Shown one piece after another: positions 12,112-22,994 of a DNA stretch of 64,000 bases. Origin of the DNA: Dermatemys mawii (Eukaryota; Chordata; Testudines; Dermatemydidae). The position numbers and the translations under genes were made by a program. The notes beneath the pieces were generated by a model. That model searched no databases, was not told the origin of the DNA, and saw only the letters and a program-made list of their open reading frames with translations. Location of the stretch: NCBI GenBank assembly GCA_007922305.1, contig ML677386.1:12753830-12817829 (forward strand), given 5' to 3'. Position 1 is the stretch's first letter, and every line of letters starts with the position of its first letter.

Positions 12112-12527
12112 GGCCTGTGAAAGAGAGGGATTGTTGTCCAGGATGGGCTGTAGATCACTGATGATGCGTTGGAGAGGTTTTAACTGAGGACTGTAGGTGA
12201 TGACCAGTGGTGTTCTGTTGTTTTCTTTCTTGGTTTTGTCTTGCAGCAGCAGGCTTCTGGGTACATGTCTGGCTCTGTTGATCTGTGTCCTTATTTCCTT
12301 GTGTGGGTATTGTAGTTTTGAGAAAGCTTGGTGAAGATCTTGTAGGTGTTGGTCTCTGTCTGAGGGGTTGGAGCAACTATGAGTGTACCTCAGTGCTTGG
12401 CTGTAGACAATGGATTGTGTGGTGTGTCTGGAATGGAAGCTGGTGGCATGAAGGTAGGCATAGCTGTCGGTAGGTTTTCAGCATAGGGTGGTGTTGATGT
12501 GGCTGTCATTAATTTGCACCATGGTAT

Positions 12528-12740
12528 CTAGGAAGTGGACCTCTCATGTAGACTGATCCAGGCTGAGGTGGATGGTGGGGTGGAGGCTGTTGAAATCATG
12601 GTGGAATTCTTCCAGAGTTTCTTTCCCATGCATCCAGATGATGAAGATGTCATCAATGTAGCGTAGATGGAGAAGGGGCCTGAGTGAACGAGAGTTGAGG
12701 AAGCATTGTTCCAGGTCAACCATAAACCACTGGTCATCAC
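12528..12740 (-). pseudogene. C-terminal reverse transcriptase fragment of the Penelope-like element
   Basis: In one minus-strand frame the sequence reads LRYIDDIFIIWMHGKETL, which contains the catalytic aspartate pair of RT motif C. The competing open frame in this interval is an out-of-phase shadow. Upstream palm motifs are missing because the element is 5'-truncated at about 12726. Confidence 0.75.
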
Positions 12741-12759
12741 CTACAGTCCTCAGTCCACT

Positions 12760-13300
12760 AATTCACTTCTTGAATATTATATTTTAACCTCAGTGAAGGG
12801 ATTTACTCACCTCTGGTACCTCCTTCAGGCTAGGTGCGGTATTTCAGCTCCCCAGACTGGGTGTCTGCTGCCAATAGCTAATCTGTCTCTTCCTGTGATT
12901 GGCCCTACATCCAGGTCACTTTTAAGTCTCTCCATTTCCACAGCAGTCCACCAACAAAAAGAAAGAGGAATTAATATAAATATACAGAGTTAATAGGAAA
13001 TAGAACTGATTCCCTCTCAGGGCAAATCAAGGATCTGGCCCTCCCTTCCCTCAGTGGGGGCCTTTGGGCAGCACTTTCAGTGAGCCCTTTCCTCAGGGGA
13101 TGAGGACTCATGATCTGTTCTCCTTTCAGCCTGGTAACAAGCAAACTGTTGGGCTCCCCTTTTAAGCTCCTCCTCCAGTCTATGCATGACTTGCAGCTGT
13201 GGTGTGCCTAAGCCCAGAGCAGCCATTAACCCCTTATGGGGTTGCTACAACCTAGCACACCTCTCAATCAGAAACATTGACTCCAAGCAGAATAGGAGAC
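12760..13300. repeat. Possible degraded LTR or other old repeat
   Basis: Pyrimidine-rich stretches ('ctcctcctccagtc', 'agccattaaccccttatggggt') recall reptile LTR segments, but no end and no target duplication can be fixed. Low-confidence call. Confidence 0.2.
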
Positions 13301-14790
13301 AATGTGGCCTGAAAACTCATTCTTTTAAGGTTGTCTGCATTATACGCCATATAAAAGGTGTAGGGGGAGACTTTCAAGTGCACAAGTGGGAGCTAGGCAT
13401 CTCACTCTCATTGACAATGAGACAATTCACAATTAATTGACCTTTGTGCCTTTGAAATTGTGCACTGTAAACACAAATCACATATATATTGAAAAAAATC
13501 ACTGTATTATAAATAATGTAGTTTGAACATCAGTTGTGCTGTCAAGACTCTGTGCAGGGGTCTACTTTCAGTCCTTCTGAATCCTGAAGCAGCCATAAAG
13601 AAGGAATATCTGAGATGTGAAGCAGCCGTAAAGAGGGAAAAAATGTAACAAAGGGAATATCTCTACCCACTAAATTTGATCTGTGGGGTTCACATGTGGA
13701 AGAGGTGCTTTTGAAGCACAGGATGAGGTCAGCAAGAGCAAAAGTCTCCATCTGGCTTGTGAGGGCTTATCTTTTCTGGTGATAATGGAGCCTGTAGTAC
13801 TAATCGGGTTGAAATAATTTTAAAGTCAATCATGTGGTGAAGCAAAACAACTGCTGCTTTAAAATAAACCCTCAACATGGAGAGAATTCAATATTGCATT
13901 ATAGATTCCACATGAAAAGCTATAGCAGAATTGCTTTCTTAAGTGTACTCATCTGTCATAGTGCTACCACACCACCTGATGAGGATGACATTACATCACA
14001 TATTTGTACTGCTAATCTTATCTTGATCTATTTTTGAGAGAAAAGTTGATGAGGGAATATAGGCCACCACACACACACACAGAGTCATGAATCAATAGTA
14101 CTTACTATAAAAAAACAACAGCTGGCCCCATTACAGTACTAATGAAAGATCAGAAGAGGTGGTCAAGAGGCTAGCAGAAGCTTAAATTTAATACAGCATG
14201 AGTTTATAATTACTGTATATTTATTATGTTGCCCTCATTTTCTCATTACATTCTCTGCTAGTCTGTCTTTTAAGCTATTAAATCATCATTATTCCACTCC
14301 CAGCATGGATTAAATTCATACAAACATACCACATCTCAGCAAAACTTCTTCCTTCTGCTGTCAGAAATGCTCGCAATAACAATGTGGTTCTATTTTGTAA
14401 CCCCTTTTGGAATTTTAAATATCACCCATGATTCACTTATTTCCATAAATCTGCCTTGTTTTTTAAGTTTTTCTGTCATTTTAATGGTCCTTAAATAAAG
14501 ATGTATAGACCAGTAGCTGCAGAAAAACAAGCAACAAGAAAACCAACTTTGTACTTAAGTGACTTAGGAGAACAAGTTTTGGTGGGTGAATAATTTTATT
14601 TTGGGTGAGGTGAGGGTTCTGTTACAGACTTTAAATTAAAGTCATTTTGTTAAAAACTGTGTATATAACTTGAGACAGAGTTGGATGGTTTTTATTAATT
14701 TTAAAATATAAAAAATTGTAATATCTATAGCAACTGTAATGGAGTTAAATAATGAACACTTCATGTCTTTCGCTACTATTTGTCAGAGAG
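13300..14790. other. No recognisable feature
   Basis: AT-rich DNA including a short (AC)n run near 14072-14082. No supported gene or repeat. Confidence 0.5.
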
Positions 14791-14794
14791 TGTT

Positions 14795-14925
14795 GATGAA
14801 TGGCAGGAGAGAGATCACTTGATCATTACCTGGCACCTGGCATTAGACAGGACACTAGGCTGGATGGACCTTTGGTCTGACCCAGTATGGCCATTCTTAT
14901 GTTCTTATGTTCTTATGTTGTTCTA
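14795..14925 (+). mobile_element. CR1 LINE 3' end fragment
   Basis: Shows the CR1 tail 'taggctggatggacctttggtctgacccagtatggccattcttatgttc' and ends in a short tandem octamer-like repeat (ttcttatgttcttatgtt), which is how CR1 copies end. Only the last ~130 bp is present, as usual for 5'-truncated CR1. Confidence 0.85.
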
Positions 14926-14929
14926 ATAA

Positions 14930-17750
14930 AGTTTCGTAAAACCACAACATTAGAGGAGTTCTAAAGATTTCACAGAACCCCAAATACCACTAGAATTTGG
15001 TGGTATTTGGGATTCTGGGAAATCAGATTCTACTATCCCCATTAGAAATGGATGCCAACTCACCTTGTTATAGAAGAATATGTGCGGCTGACATGCACAA
15101 TTTGCTACTCACTATTATCAGCAGATTGTGACGTTGGCAGACCAGGTCATGTCAGAGTATATTCAGATCAATTCACTCATTCATTAGATCAAAATGATTG
15201 TTCAATGTATAAGTATTTGGGGTGTTTAAATTTCAAAAGATGGTATCTGGATTGTTTTTGCTTATCAGTGTCCCAACATAAAGTGATAGCAAACATTTAC
15301 TTTGTAAATACTCATGTAACTAAATAACTCACCAGACATCAAAGAAATCTTGTGAAATGTTAATGAAGGTCTTTATCAGACTGGCTGTTCTGTGGGATGA
15401 CCATAGGTCAAACACTCAAAGTGCATTTCTCACTCAGTGTCATCAAAAGAAAAGGCCAGGTGGATAGAAAGAGACACTGTGAGCTTGTCGTCTGTCAGAA
15501 GGAGATATAAGCATGGGTTAAAAAAAGATTCATTTATGAATTCATCTCTGAACTGTTTAGACTCTTTCAGGGACGTGTACCAATAGAAAGTGGAAATCCT
15601 CAGAGACAATCTGGGTACCCTGAAAGACTTTTGAAAAACTGGCTGTTTATTACATCACTGCCACCATTTGGAGTTACTGACTGTGATTCACTTGTATGTA
15701 TATTTTACTTCCTTTAACCTTCCACTAACTCTCATTCTTTTTCCTTAGCTAAGAAATCTTTCATTAGTTTACAGTAGAATTGGCTGCTAGTGTTGTCTTT
15801 GGTGTAAGACCCAGAGTATAAGTTGATCTGGGGTAAGAGACTGGTCTCCCGGGACTGGGAGAAACCTGATGTGGTGTGATTTTTTGTTTAAGTGATCTTT
15901 TATCACAAAGTCCAGTTTGTGTGGGTGATGAGATAAGTGGAGAGTCTGAGGGGACTGTCTGACTCTATGGTAAGCCTGTTATAATGATCCAGAAGTTCAT
16001 ATTTGTTACTGGTTTGGTGAAATCTAATTATAGGACATACCATCAGTTTGGGGTGTCTGCCCTTGTTTTCTGACAGTCTGCCCTGGCATTCATGGTTGTG
16101 AGCCCCTCCAAATAATGTGACCAAGTCATGCAAGTAGACTTCCTCGCGTATTATGATATTCTACCACATTCCATCCCATTCAGAACCGTAATCTCTTATA
16201 TCAAAATAAATGTCACTAAAAAGTGATGTATAAAGGGGCTAGTAGAACAGAATATTATTGTATATGGTAAAAACAAAAGTATGGTAATTAATTAATGCTC
16301 TGGCCTTTTAGCTAGTCAACTGCTAGATAGACAAGTCAAAGCTTTAAAGGGCTGCTTCAGAGCGATGAGATTGATTGGTGTTCCGGGAGCCTCTGACTTG
16401 GTAGCCTCTCCTCTTTGATTGATGTTACACACCATTCATTGTTATCAGTGTCAAAAGATGGATCAGCCTCTGAATCAGCAGAAGCATCTTTACAGATGAG
16501 CATGGTCCACATTTACCCATAAGAATGTATCCTGATAATGTGGAGCAACTGGCAGATTCGCTCATTGATTGATAGCAACAGTCTCAATGGCATTACACAG
16601 ATCACTTGTTTTATACACCTCTGCTCCAAGCATAACTGTGGAGCCCTATACGTGATAATATACCTTTTTTCTGGGTAGCTTAACTGTACCTATCCAAAAA
16701 TGTTTATATCTTTAATCAAGCTAAAATAAGACCCATCATTTGGACTTCATTACAAAATGCATGTTCAGAACTATACAATATTGATTACCATAAAAATGGC
16801 AACCCAGGAAGCTGCACACCTGATTGCCCATTATGTCAATGATCTTGTAGCAGATCAGCTCTCATGCTTAAAGCTAAATAGATGCCTTAGTATTTGCAGT
16901 GTAAAGCCTTAGTTTAGAAGCTCCCTCAGAAAGGGACTGTCTTCCTTTGTGTTCTGTACAGCTCTGAACACATTGTTGGCATTTAACAAATAATGGTTAA
17001 AATTAGCAAGACTTTTTTAAAATGTCTGCCATTTGGTGAAATCTGACCTGCTCTAAGGACAAAAAATATGCTCTTCAGAAGCACTTTTATGAGCTTCAGA
17101 GGTAAGTCTCCTCTGACAGGGTGATTTCACTGACTCTGATGACATTCACTATTTATGTATCTCTAAATCATTTCTGCAAGAGAGCATTTATTTCTAGAGT
17201 ATAATAAAAATATTTCAATTTGCTGGTAGAATTGAAAAAAAGAACTCTTAAGAATCCTCTCAAGCAAACCTCTGCTATCCAGTCCTGAATATATTATCTA
17301 AGGTCAGATTTGACTGGGCAGTTATAGCTGAAGTTATCTGTGGTCAACCTGTTTGCCTGCATATTTTATAAATCTAAAAATGTATTGAAAAGTTGCGCCT
17401 TTCACCAATTAAATTATTTGCATAGTTTTTCCAAACAAAACTTTGACCAAGTGTAATCCATTGTTGTAGACTGGCCTTTGCAGTCACATGGTCTGCACTC
17501 CATTCAAAAGTCTTATCCAGAATTCAGTAACTGCGATCTCCATGCTCTCTTAGGTGCTTTAATGGCTATTAGAAGCTAATATTCCTGGACACTGGACATT
17601 AAATGTGTGCATTGATGTCAGTTAGGGGCCAGATTATGGCTCCAGTAGTCACTGCCAATAGATGTGTACGGCAGTGCAGTGCACCAGGGATTGTGGCTGG
17701 AGGCACTAGGGACAGGCAAGCAGAATGCTTCTGAATGAACTGGGGGAGTG
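14930..17750. other. Mostly featureless; one possible SINE tail
   Basis: A possible MIR-type tail is at 16918-16996 ('agggactgtcttcctttgtgttctgtacagctctgaacaca'). Otherwise AT-rich DNA with short chance frames (for example 15052-15327 and 15903-16133). Confidence 0.4.
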
Positions 17751-17755
17751 CACAC

Positions 17756-18504
17756 TGTTGTCAGTAGCTACCAGTGTGGTGCTCTGCTCTTGTTCGATGA
17801 TGATATCAGTTGGCTGCGTGCATGTTCCCTCTGTGTGCTGCCTCAGCTCTGTGCAGATAGCTGACACAGCAGACCCAAGAGAACCCCCAATGACCACAGA
17901 CGCTAGTAAGGTACGAAGGCACCCTGGCCAGGTTTATTGCCAAACAAAGTACAGTGATAGTTTCCCATAGACTCTACAGGACATACTATGAATTTGTGCC
18001 CCCTGACAATGGACTCAGCTTAGTCAGAAGCAGGAATGCTAATGCCCCCCTAAGCTGGCCAAAGACACAGCCCCAGGGCTGTTATTCTTATACACAGGTA
18101 CAAACAAGTTACACATCACTCCTGACGTACTGAGGTGCATCCCCTCTACGTAGTAAGGTACATCCTCTCTATGTAGTAAGGTGCCGCCTCTCACCTTGTT
18201 AAAGTTGGTTCGATCAAAACAACTCTATCCATCATGTTACCCTTTTGCCCCTGTCTTTAGGGTGGGTTGGCCTGTTCCTTGTTATCTGTATGGAATGTGC
18301 CAGTGTCTTAGTACCTCTTAGCTGTGTACTTTTGCAACATCAGCCCTTTCCTTGCCAACTTCTGTGAGCAGGGCCTGCCTCTAGCTCACAGCTTAACTTT
18401 GCTTTATGTTAGCAAAGTCTTGACCATTACTTTAGCTCAGGCCTTAGGCCTCATACTGGGCCTCTGATACAAAGGTTTATGTTTCAGGGCCTCATCCTAC
18501 TACA
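17756..18504 (-). repeat. 3' LTR, complete (749 bp)
   Basis: Minus strand reads TGTAGTAGGATGAGG... to ...GCTACTGACAACA, with TG/CA ends. AATAAA lies in 'ggcaataaacctggcc' (around 17929-17945), giving a polyadenylation signal. The polypurine tract lies immediately outside its inner edge at 18505-18520. Confidence 0.85.
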
Positions 18505-18520
18505 TTCCCCCACTTTTTGT
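18505..18520 (-). other. Polypurine tract
   Basis: The plus strand reads attcccccactttttg just inside the left LTR. On the minus strand this is AAAAAGTGGGGGAAT directly before the TGTAG start of the LTR, the usual plus-strand primer position in LTR elements. Confidence 0.75.
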
Positions 18521-18803
18521 CTTTTTAAGGGGAGGATGTTTACCCATCATCCCGGAAAAGCATAATGCATGGACTAGAGATAACCCAGTGGGCTAAACAT
18601 TGGTGTGTGGTCACCTCCTTTTACCATCCATACACTCATGCCTCATCTGTCCCTTGGTCTGCACATTCCCTCGTACGACTGATAGACAGACATTATTATC
18701 CAGTTATTTTTAGTCCCTTATGGTGGGCCTGGGAATGTTAGGCCCGGGACCTTGACTGAGGAATGTAGTCTTATAGTTGGGTCATAGAGGCACTCCCATA
18801 TAA

Positions 18804-19410
18804 TTAATATGTATAAGTAATATGGATATGGTGTACATATTTGTAGTGAATATGGGCACATATGTGTAGTCTGTATCTGTAAATATAACAGTACTTTATA
18901 TTCAAGCATACCAATTCTTTTTCCAATCTGGTGGTGTAGTTTGGCCCTTGTGGTACTACAGATAGCAACCCACTTTTATTAAGGCAATTACAGTTACCAT
19001 CTATATTATTAGTAGTAGTCTGAATATTTTGAAATACTGAGATAGTGATTGTGATCATGTGTCCCACAGTGCTATGTATGTGAGAGGTAAAACAGAAATT
19101 TGGACTAGTGACACTACCACTGAGGCCTTTATATGTAAATATATTGTAATTAGTTAATGAACAGTACTGTCCATCCATATTATAGATTACCCTTACTTGT
19201 TGTCACCCTCTGGTAAGCTTCACTGGGCAGGAAACCGAAGTGGGTAGCTTCTCTGTGATACACGAGTAGTTGACATAGATTAAGTTGTTTCTTATAGATG
19301 CTATCTTCCAGATAACCTATTGAATGGACAGTAGTCAATTTATCAAATATTGCTGTGTCAGGATGTAATATTGAAATCCAGACGCTGTATAAGATTGTTT
19401 TGAATAACAT
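18804..19410 (-). pseudogene. Broken ORF near the 3' LTR, possibly env-position remnant
   Basis: Two adjacent minus-strand open stretches (19180-19410, 76 codons; 18804-19178, 124 codons) lie in different frames and nearly abut. The downstream one contains several Cys and N-x-S/T sites (for example NYTT and NCNC), as might be expected of a surface glycoprotein fragment. I recognise no transmembrane or fusion motif. The position before the 3' LTR is that of env, but homology is not established and it could be noncoding. Confidence 0.25.
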
Positions 19411-19439
19411 GTGCCTTAGTTAGGGTGTAGTGTCAGTAA

Positions 19440-21590
19440 CCCAAATTATGACTGGTACTAACAGGGAATTTGTTTACCCAATTTGTAGTTACTGTATATC
19501 ATTTGTTGTTTGTTTACCACTTTGTTTTTTCCTTGCCTTCATGTTGTTTGCTGCCATTCATTTGTTATTTTTTACCTCTGTGTTGGTTAAACAGTTTAGC
19601 AAAGTTATGCACATTGTAAATGTTGTACAGCAATAATACAATACAGCAACACAACAGTAAATCAACAATACAATGATAATACAGTAGTACAGCAATAATA
19701 CAGTTGTTTTTACACAGTAACCAAGTTGAAATTAAATGACAGTTTATCTTGGTTCAGCTAGTGGTTTTTAGCTGGTTGTTAATTTAATTGTCCATATATG
19801 ATAGATAGAGGTGTATTTGACCAGTCTCTTATATCTAAAGCTCTTCATTTTTCTTTTCGTGATGCTTGGAGTTTCTTCACTGTATACTGATATTTTCTGG
19901 TGTCTTCAAGGTGTGATAGTTTCTAGCGTCTTTAGTCTGTGGGATGCAACTTAAACAACTTTCGTTAGTTAACATAGTAAAGTTTTTTTTGTTTGTTTGT
20001 TTGTTTTCCTTTTTTGTTTTTGTTTTCAGTAACCCAAACTTAATACAAAGTTTAGCTTAGTTTGTTGACAATGTAATAGGGACAATGTAATAGGGACCAA
20101 GTATTTTATAACACAAGTTACACTTTTCCAATTGTTGTATAGACATTCATTTTCATTTGAGGTGAATTATTAATATTTTATACTAAATGTAATGCTTACC
20201 TGCTAAAATAATTTTTTTGGACATTCTATGTTAGCAAAAGAGTCAATAACATAATTTTCACCAGGTTTTTCAGAGTTAATTGTTGTGTTTGGGAGCCAAA
20301 GGTGGAAACCTGTTGGAAATGTGGAAACTGTTTGGTTTGGTTTATGCATGAATTGTTGTTCTTATACGTTTTTGCTATCACATTCTTAAAACTATATTTA
20401 AAAATCCAAACAAGTTTATAAAAAAACCCAATCAAGAAAATGACATTTTGTTAGTAGTATCTTTACCTTAATAATGAGGTTTCCCCTTATCGTTTGTCTT
20501 TGAACAACAAAGAAAAAAAAAGGAAAAACCTTAAAAAACAAAACTGGTTTCAAAAAGAGAATTCTTTTTGTTTGCAATTGCATTATTTGTTGAGGCAGAA
20601 ATATATGTACATATATTTGTAACTGAAACCTTTTTGAACTTTGCACAAAAAATTTGGTGCTAATAATACTATGATTATACCCCAATCATGATCTTAAAAT
20701 AGTGGGGTACCACGTATATGTATATTTTTAAAATAGTATAAAATTGACTTTTGTTGTAACAAAATAAAAATAATAAAAAATAGTCACGTGACACACAACA
20801 TACAACACAGGACAGACAGAACAAACTTACAATTAAAGACAAAAGGTGCCAGAATTCTATTCATAACTAAACAAAATAAGGCAAACAAAAACAAAAAGGG
20901 TTAAACATTTAAATAAACAATTTATTATCTTATTTAAAACTTTTAATATAAATTGATGAAAATATATTAATATATGCCAAATGTATTGTATTAATTTGGT
21001 AACAAGGAATTTTGCATTACTTTATATTTAACATTATTTTAAAACTCTGTTCTATGGAATTAGAAAAGCCCTTGTTTCAAATATTAGTGAGTGGTTAGGA
21101 TTAGAAGCAGAGCTTGCATATCTGTTGCTTAGCAACCATATCTTCAAGAAAGTTAGGAATAATTCCAGCTGTTGCATTCCTGAAGGGTTAAAATAATTAA
21201 TTTACTTAAGTTTTTACCTTGTTTCCTTTTTGTTTCTTGTTTGGTTCTGTTTTCAATTGCTTTATCTTTTGGAGGTTTCTGTAAAAACTATAACTTTTAA
21301 CTTTTAAAATAAAGAGAGAAAACCAAAGTGAGGAAAGGCGGGGGAACGGGGTGGTAAAGAGCAACCTAGGAAGGGAGCGAGACCTGAGCCAAGAGAGATT
21401 AACTCTATCAAGGTCTTTTTAAGTACAGTTAGCAGCAACAAGTTCAGCAAACTGAGAAGGCATATAAAGGAAAAACTTTAACCAGTATGTAAAAATATTT
21501 GAGAAAGAAGGTTGTATTTTCAGATATGAGCGCAGAGTGTAGTTCCGTGGGTCAAAGCAATTGGGAACCTGCACAGTTGGAAACTGCACC
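19440..21590 (-). other. AT-rich interior of the LTR element without coding capacity
   Basis: Contains a (TTTG)n-like run near 19990-20010, a short cluster of 'caataatacag' words near 19630-19700, and no frame above about 90 codons on either strand. There is no YXDD, no DD35E and no DTG visible in any frame I checked. This is where pol would be expected. Confidence 0.5.
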
Positions 21591-21598
21591 CGTGGTTT

Positions 21599-22507
21599 TT
21601 ATCCTGGCTTTGAGATGAGAGTGGGGGTAATTACCTGCTCTTGTAAAATTTGAATTTGTTCCCCCACTGTCTGTTGTTTTTGTTTGCATGCCAAATGGAT
21701 GTCAGGAGTGCCCTTTTTTGCTACAGTTAACTGTTTTTGGGCAACTCCATGGGTTAATGCATCAATTTTAGGTGTTAACCTGCTCAATTTTAGTATTTGA
21801 CTTTGAAATTTCTTTTTATCCATTCCCCTGTGATCCAGTCGCAGCTCCTGTCTCCTAGTGTGCTCTGTGAACTGTTCCATTTTTTCCATCTTTTGATTTA
21901 CCAATTCAGTGAAAGTATTGTGTGCTACTTTTCCCATCTGTGCACTTGCTTGTCCTGTTCTGACAGGCACCAGTCTAGGCTCCAGTTTAGACTTTACCAG
22001 AACCTGGCTTTTATCATAAGATAGCGGTTGCACTGCAGTGGACCCTGTTTCATCTTTTAGTTTTACTGGGGCCACATTTTTCAATTTCTGTCCCCATTCT
22101 TCAGGCACAAGGTAGCTACCTGAAGCCTGCTGTTTACCACCAATATTTATAACAGGGGACGGCACATGTGTTTTTTTTAGGTTTCTTGCGGCTGTTTCCA
22201 GTGTTTTATTCTGTTCTTGTGCAGGTTGTCTCTGGGCTGCTTGCCACCCTGCAAGGGGAGTGGAAGCGTTCCAGGGCTGTGTAGCTTCTTTTGATGCTTT
22301 TAGCTCTTTCTTTGTTACTATATTATTATTTAGAGCTTCTGTTTCTACTATTTCTCTACTTATGCCGGTCCATGTTTCCCCACTTTCATTTTTAAATTCA
22401 TATGGACCCCCCTTACTGGCAATCCAGCGGGTCCAGGAGTTATCAAACTCCATGGGGATTTGAAGGGAGAAGAAGAGGGGGTTCCATAGCTCGTGGTTTT
22501 CTGCCAT
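21599..22507 (-). CDS. 302-aa ORF at gag position, unknown function
   Basis: An uninterrupted minus-strand frame starts at an ATG at 22507, 65 bp downstream of the 5' LTR edge, and ends at 21599. The protein is hydrophilic, rich in Lys, Gln and Glu. Seven Trp occur, all in the first half (for example W25, W28, W46, W79, W88, W138). Residues about 200-295 show a heptad-like pattern (MEKMEQFTEHTRRQE, FQSQILKLSRL, GEQIQILQEQV) that suggests a coiled coil. There is one Cys only, so no CCHC zinc knuckle, and no protease or RT motif. Its position and coiled-coil end suggest a structural or gag-derived product, but I do not recognise the family. An intact frame in a pol-less element is notable and suggests recent activity or selection. 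A candidate 5' splice site (TGGTGAGTAAG) lies in the leader near 22543-22550. Confidence 0.6.
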   Translation of the reverse strand: MAENHELWNPLFFSLQIPMEFDNSWTRWIASKGGPYEFKNESGETWTGISREIVETEALNNNIVTKKELKASKEATQPWNASTPLAGWQAAQRQPAQEQNKTLETAARNLKKTHVPSPVINIGGKQQASGSYLVPEEWGQKLKNVAPVKLKDETGSTAVQPLSYDKSQVLVKSKLEPRLVPVRTGQASAQMGKVAHNTFTELVNQKMEKMEQFTEHTRRQELRLDHRGMDKKKFQSQILKLSRLTPKIDALTHGVAQKQLTVAKKGTPDIHLACKQKQQTVGEQIQILQEQVITPTLISKPG

Positions 22508-22553
22508 GTTAGATCTCGATTCCTATAGCGGACAGCTCACTTACTCACCAGAT

Positions 22554-22571
22554 CAGTGGTTGGGGTCACCA
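22554..22571 (-). other. Candidate primer-binding site
   Basis: One base inside the 5' LTR the minus strand reads TGGTGACCCCAACCACTG. The first ten bases equal the start of the tRNA-Trp primer site used by avian leukosis-type retroviruses (TGGTGACCCC), after which the match weakens. Every PBS begins TGG, so the assignment to tRNA-Trp is tentative. Confidence 0.5.
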
Positions 22572-22572
22572 G

Positions 22573-22987
22573 TGTTGTCAGTAGCTACTGGTGTGGTGCT
22601 CTGCTCTTGTTCGATGATGATATCAGTCAGCTGCGTGCATGCTCCCTCTGTGTGCTGCCTCAGCTCTGTGCAGATAGCTGACACAGCAGACCCAAGAGAA
22701 CCCCCAATGACCACAGACACTAGTAAGGTACGAAGGCACCCTGGCCAGGTTTATTGCCAAACAAAGTACAGTGATAGTTTCCCGTAGACTCTACAGGACA
22801 TACTACGAATTTGTGCCCCCTGACAATGGACTCAGCTCAGTCAGAAGCAGGAATGTTAATGCCCCCTAAGCTGGCCAAAGACACTGCCCCAGGGCTGTTA
22901 TTCTTATACACAGGTACAGACAAGTTACACATCACTCCTGACGTACTGAGGTGCATCCCCTCTACATAGTAAGGTACATCCCCACCA
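22573..22987 (-). repeat. 5' LTR, internally deleted
   Basis: Matches 17756-18163 of the other LTR almost base for base, then departs after 'aaggtacatcc' (22981). About 330 bp of U3 are missing. The last bases 'ccccacca' could be the remains of the LTR terminus after a deletion between short catcc repeats. Confidence 0.7.
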
Positions 22988-22994
22988 CACACTG

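Larger units (their letters stand above)
11331..12757 (-). mobile_element. Penelope-like element, 5'-truncated, RT end plus GIY-YIG endonuclease
   Basis: Minus-strand translation in several frames shows the end of a reverse transcriptase: a YIDD catalytic box encoded by 12649-12660, followed by IFIIWMHG and a downstream TPPS/HPTIHLSLDQ region. Then comes a linker and a GIY-YIG-type endonuclease with NVIYAIMCQQC...YIGQTG (around 11870-11900). RT followed by GIY-YIG is the defining architecture of Penelope-like elements, which encode both for target-primed insertion. The frame is broken by several shifts. The element is cut just upstream of the YIDD box and so lacks the palm N-terminal part. 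Its 3' tail (11331-11420, 'tctgtggcaccttaaagactaac...ataagctttcgtgggctaatac') resembles the small insertion at 26956-27073. The 5' end carries a 28-bp inverted piece of the element itself. Confidence 0.85.
17756..22987 (-). mobile_element. LTR retroelement (endogenous retrovirus-like), minus strand, non-autonomous
   Basis: Two direct repeats bound it: a full LTR at 17756-18504 and a shortened one at 22573-22987. By eye the shared ~408 bp differ at about 13 substitutions and one indel (about 97% identity), so the insertion is fairly young. On the minus strand a polypurine tract (AAAAAGTGGGGGAAT) abuts the 3' LTR and a primer-binding site abuts the 5' LTR. The ~4.07-kb interior has one intact 302-codon ORF next to the 5' LTR, a long AT-rich middle, and small broken frames near the 3' LTR. 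No reverse transcriptase, integrase or protease motif is visible, so it must have been moved by enzymes from elsewhere or lost pol by deletion. A possible 5-bp duplication is cacac at 17751-17755 and 22988-22992. Confidence 0.8.

Noticed and set aside
17725..17970. 81-codon frame with a close copy at 22506-22787
   Set aside because: Both are plus-strand shadows within the two LTRs, opposite to the element's orientation.
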